Positions 23,177 through 34,890 of a stretch of DNA of 64,000 nt are shown piece after piece. The stretch lies in NCBI GenBank assembly GCA_024305745.1, contig JAHRBS010000003.1, positions 2,728,001-2,792,000 on the forward strand, written 5' to 3'. Both the position numbers and the translations under genes were made by a program. This stretch comes from Polyporus tsugae (Eukaryota; Basidiomycota; Agaricomycetes; Polyporales; Polyporaceae). Each line of letters opens with the position of its first letter. Within the stretch, counting starts at the first letter, position 1. Under the pieces are notes generated by a model. The model searched no databases, was not told where the DNA came from, and saw only the letters and a program-made list of their open reading frames with translations.

Positions 23177-24400
23177 ATGGTGTCTCGCCTGACAATGACC
23201 GCTCCGCCGCAGCTCGAGAACTACAAGACGACAGACTTCTGGTTCTCCGATGGCAATGTCATCCTCCTCGTGGAAGACATCGCGTTCAAAGTCCACCAAG
23301 GCCAGCTCGTGCGCCACTCCGATGTCTTCCGCGACATGTTTTCCCTTCCGCCGCCTGCCTCAGAAACCGTAGATGGTATTCCTTGGGTCCAGCTTCACGA
23401 TGATCCGACCGACGTGCTGCACCTCTTACGCGCGCTTTACGATGGATTGTGAGTATACGACCACAGGTCTTGTGGCTGGCCGCTTCTCGCTACTAACACA
23501 GTCCACTACTACAGGTACTTCAAGAAGCCGTCCGCAGGCGACTTCTGCGCGGTGTCTGCCGTTCTGCGTATGTCGTCGAAGTACCTCATCGACCACCTCC
23601 GCGAACGTTGTCTAGCGCGTCTCGAAGCCGACTGGCCGACGACACTACTCGGTTGGGACAGGCGCGAGCAACAAGCCACGGTCGATACGCGGTACAATCC
23701 CCGCGAGCACTTCCCCCACCCCGTGCTCGTCATTCAGCTCGCGCAGGAGCTCAGCCTCGACCATCTCCTACCATGTGCGTTCTACGACCTCTGCCGCTAT
23801 GGCCCGCGCAAGATTGCTGCGGGCGCGTCCACCATCCCCGCCTTGCTCCCCTCCAAGGTCCGTGCCCAAGCCCACCCTCCCGTCCAGACGCAATCCAGCT
23901 CCGCTAGCGCGGGCAGCAACGTCGTCCAGCTGCGGCTGGGCAAGCCGCACCTCCGCGGGGCGTTCCTGGGGCGCGAGTGCGGGCAGCGCTTCCTCGCGGA
24001 CTTCATCCAGCGCGAGCTGCACGGGCGCGCGGTCTCGGCCAACTGCGCGAACCGGAACCACGCGAACGGGCACCACTGCCGCGAGTCGTACTATTTCATC
24101 ATGCTGAACCTGCTGCGCGCGGTGAGCGGGATCGCGACGGGGCGCGACGCGGACCCGCTCTTCTCGCTCATGCAGGCCGTCGAGATGCTCTCGCGCACGG
24201 ACTTCTCGGACGGCACGCGCCAGTGTGGGCTGCGCATCTGCGCGTCGTGCAAGGAGGACTTCTCGCTCGCGGTCGCGAAGGCGCGGAAGGAGGCATGGGA
24301 TCTCATACCGGAGTGGTTTGGGCTGCGCGAGAAGTCCAAAGGCGAGCAGAAGCCTCAGGCGCTGGAGGCCGAGAGGGAGAGGGTCGAGAGTGCGACTTAG
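23177..24400 (+). CDS. BTB/POZ-domain protein
   Basis: Two exons (23177-23448 and 23515-24400, intron 66 nt) encode about 385 residues. Residues 18-125 have the basidiomycete BTB pattern: DFWFSDGNVILLVEDIAFKV, HQGQLVRHSDVFRDMF, then VQLHDDPTDVLHLLRALYDG and, across the intron, a helix ending MSSKYLIDHLRERC. The rest is alpha-helical with a Cys/His-rich stretch (GRECGQRF, NCANRNHANGHHC, CGLRICASCKEDF) that could bind a metal. BTB proteins act as dimerisation modules or cullin-3 adaptors; which applies here is unknown. The first in-frame ATG after the upstream stop is 23177; a second one at 23195 is also possible. Confidence 0.85.
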
Positions 24401-26590
24401 AGGATGTGATGTCCGGTCTGGCGTTTGAATCGCTGTGTGCAAGTTGTTTTCCTCGGAGCCTTGGCCTGGTTCGTGAACGTTGCCCGTCTGTGCTTGTCCT
24501 CGCTCGTTGAACATGTTGCAGATTATCGGTATACTTGAGAAGTGGAGCCTTTTTTATGCGTTCTGGCTGGTTAGCACGTATTTGTGGTACTGTCGGCTCG
24601 TTCGTCTGGGCCGTCGTAAGCTTCGATTCGGGCGGGCCTTTACCGCAAGTCACCTGGCAGGCAGGTCCGGACCGCACATGACCAGGAGAGAAGGCTCAGG
24701 CTGCTCAATGCTGCTAGATTGCCGCTCTATGTTATCAGGCTCCAAGGAGTTGATGTATTGCAGCCAGGGTATACTTGTAGGGACAGCACGAGAAGGTACA
24801 TGCTGGAGGTGCGGAAGTGAGAGACGGTATAATGTGGAGTGGAATCCGTACCGTCGTGGGTGTGTGACCGTTGGACGTCGAGAAGCGTCCCTGCAAAGTA
24901 CATACGTACTCGTCTACACGCCGTAAACAGGCGAGTATATATATTCCTTGCTCTGCCTTTCGATGGGTAACCTTCATCTTGCCTCGTATATTCTCCGCGG
25001 TTCCCTTTCAACGTGTAGATAGGATTCGCCCGAACACCCCTTAGGTTGCGGCCCGGTACAATCCATAGCAAGTGCCGAAATCTTTTTCAACTACGGTTGT
25101 TGACCCAGGTTCCTAGAAACTTGGTTGTTCTTCCCGCCTAACAAAACCACAATTGATGAGAGCATCAATGACATCTCAGGCGAAAACGGCCTTTGGAACA
25201 GGCACTGCACACCACCGAGACCAGTGTATTTCCTCAGGTCGTTTTAATTCACCCTATGATCCGTAGCATGGGAATGTGTGTAGAGCTCTGCCTGCGTCTG
25301 GTGTCGTCCGTCAAGGGAGACTGCATGCTCCTCACGGGGGGTGCGCCGATCGTCGTCGTCTAGGATAACCGTATGTTAGGCTGAACTTTGCCTGCTAACG
25401 GGATAGATTGGTCCACTTACGCACTCCCTATATATCTATGGCTCCCTGGAACGGCCGCGTTGACCGAAGCTTGGCATATGTTCATGGAAAGTGATGAGTG
25501 TATGGTGCATGTGCCCACTCCTATCATCAGACACTGCATATTGAACGTCGTGAGTGGAGTCCGTGCGGTCGGCGGGATCCCGCGAAGGCGCGCGTCTACC
25601 TCGGATCGGCCTTGATTCCCCTTGACCTGGAACGTTCCCCATCCTGCACAGCGGAGTTACAGCTCACAGGCACGGCTTCCTCCTGACTGTATGCCCGTCT
25701 GAAATGTCTACTTAGCACGGTGAGCACTGTATGGTCAGTATGCTGAAGAGCCTTGTGGAACAATCGCAAGGCGGTTCGAAGTTCACTGCCATGGGCCGAC
25801 CCTGCCGCCGAACGTGATACTACGGGCCTCATGTTGATTCCAGGTGAGTGTGGGGATATTAGTAAGTACTGCATCATGTTCCTGATGTGTACGGAACAGA
25901 ACGCTCTACATAGATAAGAGAAGCGCAAGAGTCATATGACATTCGGCCAAGGCAATAGCGTATGGCACGAAAACCGAGACCGGACCTATCGAGGACACTG
26001 GCATGTCCAGATACCCGCTCAATGATAGTGTACGCAACTTATGTGCGCAAATGCTACATCTACCCGTAACTTACTGCCTATTCATTTTTTCCTGCAGTAC
26101 GCGATGAAAGTATTGAATTCGATGCTGCCAGTGGTCTGCAACAATGTTCATTCTACTGAGATGGTTCGCACCAGCTCGCTCATCATTATCGTAGTACTAG
26201 TACTGCCACCGCTATGGAGGGTATGGCACTGCTATATTGACCGTATCACTCCGCATGGGACCGTGTGTTAATGCTCCGCTAGCAGTGCATGGATACGTCC
26301 CAGGAGTGTTACTGTATAGGACAGGCTAGGACATGTTCACGACAAGGCCCTTGGCCTGGGAGATCACCGGACCTGTGTAGTAGGTTCACACATTCCGTTA
26401 CCACCCGACCACTCTGCCGAGTGCCGTATACAGGAGTATCGCCCTTTCACTTAAAGTCATCAAGTCCACCGCTGTACTTACCTTCCCCTCCCCTCCACGA
26501 CCTCTTGCCATCCCTACCCGATTCGCGTTCCTTCTAGCTCCGAGTCGTGATAGCAGCCCAAGTGCACCACGCTTGAACCTCGAAGCCGTG
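24401..26590. other. Long intergenic stretch, no gene recognised
   Basis: About 2.2 kb with only short, unconserved frames on both strands. The right end (26440-26590) is a C/T-rich probable promoter-leader for the small membrane protein. No repeats or RNA genes seen. Confidence 0.45.
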
Positions 26591-27169
26591 ATGGCCCCTC
26601 TGACAATCCGGGACTCCTTCCCGGGCTCACCGTCCGCGACTCCCAACACTGCGGTGATCATTGGGGTAATAGTAGGCGTGATAATAGCTATCGGTATCAT
26701 CACCACCATCGTGAGGGCTGTAGCGCAGGTGCCAAGGAGTCGGCTGGGATCGCACACTACGCCGCACGCATCTGGCTCAGATAACCGTCGCCCGGTGAGG
26801 ACCTCGGATTCCATACTTGCAGTTGTATTATCTCAGTGCTCACATTCCGCACAGGCGAATAACGGTAACCGTCCGACGACCGTTACTAGCAATCCGAGGA
26901 CGATCGAGAACAACAGCACAATTTTGATGAGGGAGAACAACAACATTGTGATGACCTTGGACAACGACACAGCAAGGGCGACGAGCACCACCAGCCCGCC
27001 CGACGAGGTCCCCGTCCCCGCTCTTCACGCGTCCGCGTCAACTCCCGATGCTCCTACATCAGGTTCTGTCGTTCCCCCTACCCATACGCCCACGCCAGCT
27101 GTCGTCGTTCCTGCGTCGGTGCCGGAATCGGACCCGCCTCCTCCGTACTCCGTGGTCTCGAGCTTTTAG
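26591..27169 (+). CDS. Small single-pass membrane protein with C-terminal PPxY motif
   Basis: The ATG at 26591 opens MAPLTIRDSFPG, then a strong hydrophobic helix (AVIIGVIVGVIIAIGIITTI, residues 19-38) followed by a basic stop-transfer stretch. A 60-nt segment at 26795-26854 has intron signals (GTGAGG ... CACAG) and removing it keeps frame, giving about 172 residues. The remainder is Asn/Thr then Pro/Ala-rich and disordered, ending PPPPYSVVSSF. PPxY tails are known ligands for WW domains of Rsp5/Nedd4 ubiquitin ligases, so the protein may be a membrane adaptor or substrate of such a ligase; that is inference. No family recognised. Confidence 0.65.
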   Translation: MAPLTIRDSFPGSPSATPNTAVIIGVIVGVIIAIGIITTIVRAVAQVPRSRLGSHTTPHASGSDNRRPVRTSDSILAVVLSQCSHSAQANNGNRPTTVTSNPRTIENNSTILMRENNNIVMTLDNDTARATSTTSPPDEVPVPALHASASTPDAPTSGSVVPPTHTPTPAVVVPASVPESDPPPPYSVVSSF

Positions 27170-27278
27170 CGAAAGCGTGTGCTATCATGTGTACGTACTT
27201 GATTCCATGACCCGCTGTGAGCTTTGTTTGAGCGTGCTTCGTTATAGAACTGTAACGGATTCAAGAAATCGTTATGTT

Positions 27279-28837
27279 TTATGAGACAGTGCCAGAGAAT
27301 GAAAGGTAGTAGCATACGGAGGTGCAACTGGTACGGCCTTGCTCTTCTAAAGAAGCGTCTTGTTGAGGACATTGACAATAGCGTCCAACAGAGGCACACC
27401 ATACTGCCGAGTGCACGCCGGCGCCGCGTGCGCGCCTTCGTCGGGCCCCACCCAGACCCATGTCTCGTCTTTCCGGTCGTCGACTATCGCGGGACACGTT
27501 CAGCCACAACGAACTTGAATTCCGATCGAAAACGGCGGAACCCAACTCACCCAGCGTCGCGCCAGCAACCTTGAGCAGACCGCGCCGATGGAGGCCGCTG
27601 AGCTTCCCCCGACACTCCCCGACGACAGCCGGCATCTGCTCCTCCAGTCGCTCGGCCACTCGCCCGCTGAGGTCCCACACTTCCGCCACGATTGCCACGC
27701 GCAGCAGCCGAGCGAGACCGGCGTCGAGCACCACCCGCTCGAGCATCCCGCTGTCCCGGAGCAGTCGCCGGTGCATTGTGGGGAGGTCCGACCTGCTCTT
27801 GAGCATCATGCGACTGCTGAGAATGACGACGCGCAGCTGGTCCGCCCGGCATTTCGAGAGGAAGTCGTCGAGTCCACGGACGAGGGGTCGGGGTTGCGCG
27901 CGAAGCGTCAGCGAGGCGAGGTGGTCGAAACGGAGTCTGTCATCTTTCCGATCTACAGCTGTTGCAGTTTACGAGCCCAGTTGATAGTATTGTTTCGGAT
28001 CTCAGAGGGAGGCGCACTTACCAAGCAGCTCGAATCCGTTCCAGTCAGAGAACACCAGCTGTTCGAGGTGCGGCGCAAGGAGCTCGAGCAACGCCCATGT
28101 GGCCGGACCCACAACCTGCATTGGCGAACGCGGCGAAGTCAGATACGAGCACAGAGCGTCTTTCACATGTAAAACATACACACCTGGCCGCCAATCATTG
28201 AAAGCCTCCGCACACGAGGCATCTGACGCGTGTACTGGCAACTTGTGTCGCGCCACACACCGACCGTCTGCCAGAACACGTTGTCGAACTGGAGATCGCG
28301 CAACTTCGGGAGGGCGACGAGTAGCCTTCGCAACGCAGCAACGTTCGCGAGCATTACGGTAGCTAGGCTGAGGGTAGTAAGAGCTGGGAAACTGCCGATC
28401 GAGTGGCAAAATGCGGGGTTGACGACGAGACTGGTCTCTTTGATCGTGAAACTGTGTAACCTTGGCAGCCTGCCGACGAGTAGGATCGGGAGGACGGACG
28501 CGATGCCCGACTTTGAGGCGGAGGCTTCGGAGACGGTGAGGTGCTCGATGAGGTCGGCGATGAAGGAGGACGCAAGTATTGTGCTGGTGAGTCGTCGGAC
28601 GACGTCTTGGTTGCAGGCGTAAGCTCGAGGCGAGTACAATGTAACGGATTGGTACAAGAGGATGCGACTCCGGGGAAGCCAAGTCTGAGAAGTCAGTGCG
28701 CAACTGCAGAGAGCCTTCCGCATAGCACGTATGTCATCTTCTCGGGTGCCGTCACTAGTACCGATGCAGTCGATGACTTGTTCATAGATCTCGATAGGAA
28801 GTGTTCCAAGGGGGCTGTGATGGACAGAGGGAGCCAT
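27279..28837 (-). CDS. F-box-like protein, type 1, copy A
   Basis: Exons 28837-28184, 28115-28022 and 27958-27279, with 68- and 63-nt introns, give about 475 residues. Residues 8-55 form an F-box-like domain: LGTLPIEIYEQVIDCIG, then LCSCALTSQTWLPRSRILLY. The rest has irregular leucine-rich repeats (LPRLHSFTIKETSL, FPALTTLSLATVMLANV, LPKLRDLQFDNVF, LEQLVFSDWNGFELL), typical of the expanded F-box families of Agaricomycetes. Such proteins present targets to SCF ubiquitin ligases. The duplication boundary falls inside exon 3: the last 20 or so residues (from about 27340 downward) are unlike copy B, so the real C-terminus is uncertain and a stop or splice before it may be used. Confidence 0.75.
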
Positions 28838-31134
28838 GAAGAGAAATGAGGGAGGACAAATCGCATGGGGTACTCAAGAAGGAAGACCGGTAGAGAACAA
28901 ATCGGTGAACTCACCCTCGCTACCCCCTCTCTCCCCCATGGCAGCGTACCTTGAATCTTGTTGACCGGCGCACGGGCCGGGGGCAAACTTGAATAAAACT
29001 TCCGACCTAGGTATTACAGGAATTCGTTGATAGACCGGAACGACCTTCGAGTGTGGTCCCAAGGTGCGAGAGTCCGGTGAGTGTGCGACAAGGGGAGTGA
29101 GGGAAGAGGGAGAGAAATGGTGTAATGAGTGTGGTGGGTAGCGGACCGGGTATGGCCGATGGACGATGTCTGAATGCGAAATGAGTCGATGTGCCATGAG
29201 GGCAAGTCGAATAGTCGAGGGTCGAGGTCGGAATTAATGTAATGGTGAGACGAGAAACGAGGTCGAGAGTCGAGAGTCGAAGAATGCAGTCAAAAGTCAA
29301 AAGGACACCGCTGATCGAGAGGGAACGCAGTCGGTGTCTTGCAGTCGGACATGTCGTGGTCGAAGTAGAGGGATAGACTGCGTATTAGAGTGCCAGCGTA
29401 GTGGTAGTCATTGTAAGTACTAAAGAGGATATGGTGGTAAGAGTCTGCACTAGAGAGAAGCCGCGGCGGCAACCTTGGGTACGGTAATATATAAACCGCA
29501 GCTACAGTACACCAGAGAAGCGACTCAGCGAGTCGCAAATATAAGTGCTACACGCGTGGGGTGCGCGAGGACAATGTAGAAACAAGTAGATGGCGGGCAC
29601 CGAGAAACGGACAGACTCCCAATCCCGCCCAATCTGCGGTCGAACGGTTTGATCGACGCGAACGTCGAACAACGGTGCACTCACACACAATGATGTCTCC
29701 GGGCAAGATTGACGAGAGATTGAGAACCTGAAGTTCGTCTCGCGCGGACAGATGTTGCGTAGAATCGTAGCGCAGGATACATGGAGGAGATTACAAGCTT
29801 AGGAGACACAAGAAGCTGTCGTACCTGCTGCATGCGAGAGGGGATCGGTCATTCGCAATGCACTGCGCTTGGTACGTACGTGTGCCAGGGATGAGAACTC
29901 GAAGGTACTCGATGTTGAGGCAGACCGTGTTCTTGCTGGTAAACATGAAGTGCGTGATGGACAGGCCGACGAGTATGGTCACGCCACAGAGCCTGAGGGA
30001 GTTCGAATGTGGGGCTTCTAAGGTTACCGGTTACCGTTAACGTCGAAAGCAGGGGATGAGCGAAGTGCGTATCTACGAGGTTTGTTCGCTCGCGCTTTCC
30101 TTCATCGCAGACCGGCCAGGTCCCGGTCTGATACTCGTCGGGAAGATCATCTGTAGAACATCATGAGAACTGCAGCTGTGAGAAATGCGTGGCGCAATAA
30201 GTGCATGATGGTCTTGTACTCACACGGAAGACACCATCTACAACATCTTGTCCTATACATCATCTTCAACCTACTTAGTACCACGCCCTACTCAATCTGA
30301 TCCTCGTAAGTTTGATGTTATTCGCGCGGATCGCTTTCGGGGAGAGACCATGCAGTTGCGCTTGAGTTGGGCGTATTACTTATAATAGAGGCCAAGCCGA
30401 AAACACGTGTGGCGCCGGCCCGTTGATCGGCGGAAACCAGGCAAATCTCCTTGGCGCTTTCTGTTTCGCGGGCAAGTGTGCATGGTGTAGCTGGACTCGG
30501 GTGCCCCGGACTCAGAGCGCGGCGGCACCCAGACTGGATTTCCGAGTACGAGCGGTACTAGAATACAATGGGGTACTAGCGAAGTAGTAGCTGCGTGAGG
30601 GTGGGTAGGCGGGTAGCGAAAAACAACAGCGCCTGTGGGCAGCGTGCGTGGGTGAGCAGGAGCGCGGAGTACCGTGAGATCAGCGGACGCATCTCACCTG
30701 TAGGCAGCGTGCGGGGGTGAGAAGGAGAGTGCGTCTCCATTCCCAAGTGGCGCTGCCTACTTATGCGCGGGTGGCTTAGGAGCTGGCTCGAGCGAGGGGA
30801 GTGGCTCGCAGAGGGAGGAGGTACAAGGCGGATGTCCGCGAACGGTAGGCGGCGCGGCGGCGCGGTGGCTCAGCGCTGATGGAGCGCGACGGGTTTCTCA
30901 GCCAGTCACTACACACGCTGGGAGATTCGACTCGCGAAAACTCTCATTTACCACGATCAAATGGAGCTCGAATTATGAGAGTGCAGTACCCAAGGTAACG
31001 CTGGAGGGAACAGGGATGAGGAAACGAATGGGAAATTGAAGCTCTGGCAGGCATACGGGCTCGTGCGGTACGGGATTTGGTGGCTAAATTTACGCCGCTC
31101 AGCCGCGTACCATACCCATCATCGTTCGCCGCAT
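28838..31134. other. Non-coding part of duplication block A
   Basis: Separates the F-box and GH16 genes. It contains GAGTCGA-type short repeats near 29210-29285 (one extra GAGAGTCGA unit compared with block B), a hydrophobic 63-codon minus-strand frame at 29791-29982 that could be a gene fragment, and a GGCGGCGC minisatellite near 30849-30870. No convincing gene. Confidence 0.45.
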
Positions 31135-32128
31135 CTAGTATGGACATTCGACTTCTATGCCCTCGAACACCGCGCTCATCCTCCTCGGCGCCGATTCCCA
31201 GTCGATAGGTCCTCGCGCCCACTCACAGGTCCCCGCGGGTGCGCTCGCGTCCCAGATGCCGAACTGGAGCCGCGACGGGTGCGAAGGGTAATGGAATGTG
31301 CCGTTCTTCTCCGTCTCTCCTATAGCACCACAGTGTATGGACGTCGGTTACAATGCACGAAGGTGAGGAGGTAATAACTGACGCACCTGCGTGAAGCATC
31401 CTCACTTCCGACCCGTCTACACTCCAGACGATACGTTCCGCGCTCCAGTCGATGGTATACGAGTGTATGCCTTGGACGGTCTTGGGGCCGTGGGGATAGT
31501 CCTGGAGCGAGCTGAAGGTTTTGTACAGAGGTTTTGTTTCGGAAGGAGCCGACGCGAAGATGTTGGTCTGCCATTGGGTAGGACGGCCGCCGATGAGCTC
31601 GATGTCGATCTCGTCGCGGGTCTGCGCTGAGCGCAGAGGGAATCAACGCATCAACGAATGGAATCCAGCATGGAGAGCGAACACACCTATTAAGATCGCC
31701 GCTGTGATGACGCCTGGGACCGCTGACCCCGAGAAGTTGTACGTGACCTTGCCGTACAAGACTGTGAAGGTGGAGTTGAATGTCGAGCCCTCCGCAAGCT
31801 TGCTGTTGATGTGGTCCTTCGTGACGACCTTCCCGCCAGGTTCGTCCAGGAATAGGCTGAGCCCCTTCGTAGAGACTTCGTAGGACTCTGGAGCATTCAA
31901 CGGCGCAAAAGACCTCTCGAAATCGGGGTAGTTTGTTGAGGACCCAAAAGACATGCGAAACGGCTTGCAGTGAGATGGGTGGTGGGCAAGATCGTTGAGA
32001 TGCTCGAAGTCGCCAGAAAGGCAGTTTCCAGACTCGAGACGAGCACCAGATAGAGTCGCAGTAGCCACAGGACCGGCCCAAGAGATTGCCACAGAGATTA
32101 GTTTGAGAGCGCTTCTGGGGACGACCAT
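31135..32128 (-). CDS. Glycoside hydrolase family 16 protein, copy A
   Basis: Exons 32128-31687, 31626-31387 and 31319-31135 give about 288 residues. The N-terminus is hydrophobic (ALKLISVAISWAGPVATATL), probably a signal peptide. The jelly-roll core shows TYNFSGSAVPGVITAAILI, the catalytic motif DEIDIE (nucleophile and acid/base Glu on either side of IDI) in TRDEIDIELIGGRPTQWQTN, then HSYTIDWSAERIVWSVDG and RLQFGIWDASAPAG. This matches GH16 enzymes of the CRH/UTR2 type, which in fungi cut or transfer beta-glucan and chitin in the cell wall. Intron 1 is placed with the acceptor ...GCGCTCAG, which keeps DEIDIE in frame; other nearby AGs would not. No GPI signal is evident at the C-terminus (GIEVECPY). 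Confidence 0.85.
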
Positions 32129-32145
32129 CGCAAGAGGCAGGCTGG

Positions 32146-34546
32146 GAGCACAGCTGGCGGTTGCTGGTCAAGAGGCTGCAGCTGGACGACGATCGAGGGT
32201 CCCTGGACGAGGATTCGAAGGACTCGGACGCGGTTGTGGCGTGGGAGGAGACGACTTTCACGAGTCCTCATTGGCTGCTCACATGCTCTGCCTCAAACAG
32301 GCGCTCGCCATCTCTCATTTCCTCTCGTTTTGCAAGCTCGTCGCGGCCTCGTTCTCGCTGGTTTCTCGTCTTCTGCTGCCCGCTCTCCGACATTTCCTCC
32401 CCTTTCGACGACTTATGGCACTCGCTTTCGCCTCCAATCTGCCCGTGTTGATGCGCCGCTGCATCTGGGCATCTGGTCTCGACTCGGGCCTCCACCGGCT
32501 TCGTATGGCCTCTCCCCCCGATCTCTCACTTACCGTATCTCCCTAGTTATCCACACATGGGCTCTATGCGCTAGGACGAATAGTCCGGAGTTATCTGAGC
32601 ACAGCGGACGCGCCCTCGCGTACCGGCACAATGTGGTTTCCCCCTCGGGTAAGTCCACGCATCTTTCTTTGCATCTCATGCCGTTCTAGGGGGCTTGCTA
32701 GACTCAGACGATGTCCCCGCCCCCTTTGCCACTGCGTACCCAATGCGATTGGGCGGTCAATGGAACCGGCACGAGACATCAGGTCTCAACGCTCACCGCC
32801 CGCGCGCCGTAGACTCGGCTTCGAATCCACCGACATACACGCCAGGCGAGTGGGAACACAGTCCAGATCCGTCAGAAAGGACACTGACGAACCTCCGCCG
32901 ATGTAGGTGCGGAAGGAACGGGCGCGCGCAGAAGGGGAGGCCCCAATGTGTCGCCGCTGAGCACAGGTGAGTTCGCCCCACTTCGTCTCCTCATCCGGTG
33001 TAGTCTGGGGTGTCCTAACGTCCGTACCAGACACCAATGACCGCGCTGCAATATTTGCCGTCGTGTACGCGATCGGGCCCACAAGAGGACGAGCGGGAGA
33101 AATCACGTCTGAACGCGCGGCAGCTGCGCGCCACACCTCCGCCTTCGGCGTATCCTCAACCCTGCCATCCGAGCAGGAAGACGGTGGGGAGCGGCCAAAT
33201 GCAACCTAGGGAGCGTCTGGGTTACACGGGTGCGGAAGGAAGTGGAACGGGCGTCGGTTGTGCAGAGGGCGCTACATCGGTGCCTCGCAGCGAAGGTAAG
33301 CCCGGTGTCTCATATCTTCCCTTTCCGTCCACGATGCGCTGATCTGGCGACTGCGGTAGATAGCCATGATGTCTGCAAGACTGTCGGGGTTGCGTGCGCG
33401 AGTGCGCCCACTGGGTGACTCGTGCGTCAAACCCCTCCGTACGCTCGGGCACCCGCCGAATGCACGCAAATCACCTGGGACGGACTCACCGCCCGCCGTG
33501 ACGACTCCCAACTGCATCTCCCAACACGCCGACACCACTGTGCAACTAGGGTATGCGTGTAGAAGCCGGCCATGAGGCAGTCACATTGCGGGATCCCGAC
33601 GGCCTCTGCCCCGCTGAACGAAATGTGCGGTATCTCACACGCACAGCATCTCCCAGCCAGCGCAAGCGGTGTACAATCATGCGCGAACATTCACAGAACG
33701 AACACGCAATGTTTCTCGTCGTCCGCGCGGGTTTCAAAAATCGACGCAAATGGTTGATTCCATTGCCTTTCGCTCTGTCCCGCCACTACCCGCCTCGTCC
33801 CCTCTGCGTCCCGCCGGGGATCAACCGGCCGTCGTTCAAGCCACTCCAACCGCAGTCAGACGAGCCTCGGACGACGGCCGGTGAACCCTAGAACGGTGTC
33901 GCTAGCCCGTGGAGCAGAGCTCTGTGCGAGGTGAGTACGAAAACCACGGGTCCCTCGCACCACCTGTGTCTCCGCGCATGCTAACATTCATTTTCCATGC
34001 CTATGCACCACCCTGCGTCAAACGCAGCCGGTTTCGCGACGCTCCGCCGGGGTTGAACAATGGGTCGAAAGACGCGATTTCATTGCGCTCAGATTTTGGC
34101 CGGCACCGCGGGCGCAATATCTCCCATCGATCGCTTCGCACGGCCGGGCGGGTTGGTTAGACGGTGTGTACGTGTCTTTTGGAACGTGTACTGACAGTTT
34201 GCGGCGGCAGGCAATGGGTTCTCAAAAGTTTCTTTCGGCAGCGTCCAGGATGGCCCTCCCTGGACACGAGTCGGAATTGGGACGGACGGCTGGCGACTGC
34301 CACTCGGCCTCCCTCTGGACGACCTGAGGGGTCTTACTCAAGCCGGCACGACACATTTGGGGCATTGTAATGCCGGGAATCGAAGATTCGATCCCACGGG
34401 GTACGGGATCGAGTTGGGCTCGGGTCCCGGATCCTCAAAATCCCATTGAGTAGACCACCCCAGACGACCACCCGACTGCCCCCTGGCGTGGGTTTGCGTC
34501 TGGTAAGACACGGTACACGGGTTCAACGCCCGGGTGGGCGTTCACC
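32146..34546. other. Gene-poor spacer between the duplication blocks, left part
   Basis: Pro/Arg-biased frames with intron-like GTGAGT/CAG signals occur at 32640-33300 but give no recognisable protein. Short phrases such as CCGCCGGGGTTGAAC recur (near 33815, 34043 and 34877). I read this as decayed repeat DNA. Confidence 0.4.
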
Positions 34547-34890
34547 GTCCTGGTGAGTCCGCCGCCAAGAACTTCGCATGCGCACGGCTGACCTGCACGG
34601 CAGCTTTCTCAGGCCCTCACAAGGGGATACGGCACACGCCGGAGCTCATGCAAAACAGAATTGAGTCCGGCGAGGCTGACTGTCCACGGCCTCAACACCC
34701 GGAAGCGCGGTCGCTGTCCCGGTGTGAGTCCGCCGACGAGACCTTACACGCACACGGCTGACCAGCGTGGCAGGTCCTCACTGGGAGACAGCCGATATGG
34801 CGTGCGTCATCGCTTGTGCCGAACGAAATCAAGTCTGGGGCGGCCCACACGCCCACGGAAGATCTCTCTGGCGTCCGCGGGGTTGAACGA
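34547..34890 (+). repeat. Two diverged tandem units of about 170 bp
   Basis: The anchor GTCC(T/C)GGTG..GAGTCCGCCG near 34547 recurs about 171 bp later near 34717, and the following sequence (acacGCACACGGCTGACC, then TCCTCAC, then a CAAAACAGAATTGAGTC / CGAAATCAAGTC block) keeps the same order in both units. The copies are clearly diverged. Confidence 0.6.

Larger units (their letters stand above)
27340..32145. repeat. Segmental duplication, copy A (about 4.8 kb)
   Basis: Nearly identical in the same orientation to 39630-44420. It contains the F-box gene, about 2.3 kb of non-coding DNA and the GH16 gene. Homology starts near GCTCTTCTAAAG at the left and fades after the GH16 start at the right. 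Differences are scattered point changes plus small indels, e.g. near 29350-29500, where copy B is shorter. Confidence 0.92.

Noticed and set aside
27460..28172. Plus-strand frames of 174-194 codons opposite the F-box genes (and their copies near 39751-40466).
   Set aside because: Overlap the coding strand of the F-box gene and carry no motif; their conservation follows from the duplicated block.
29791..29982. Hydrophobic 63-codon minus-strand frame (ILVGLSITHFMFTSKNTVCL), also conserved in the duplicated block at 42052-42243.
   Set aside because: Conservation between the blocks is uninformative because the non-coding parts are equally conserved; no start, splice context or family could be found.
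31320..32261. A 313-codon minus-strand frame overlapping the GH16 gene.
   Set aside because: It is a different frame from the one that encodes DEIDIE and runs through the GH16 introns; no domain matches.
32640..33300. Pro/Arg-rich frames with GTGAGT and CAG signals resembling a spliced gene (LLDSDDVPAPFATAYPMRLG and following).
   Set aside because: No recognisable domain, no clear start, and similar splice-like strings recur through the repeat-rich spacer; composition alone can explain the open frames.
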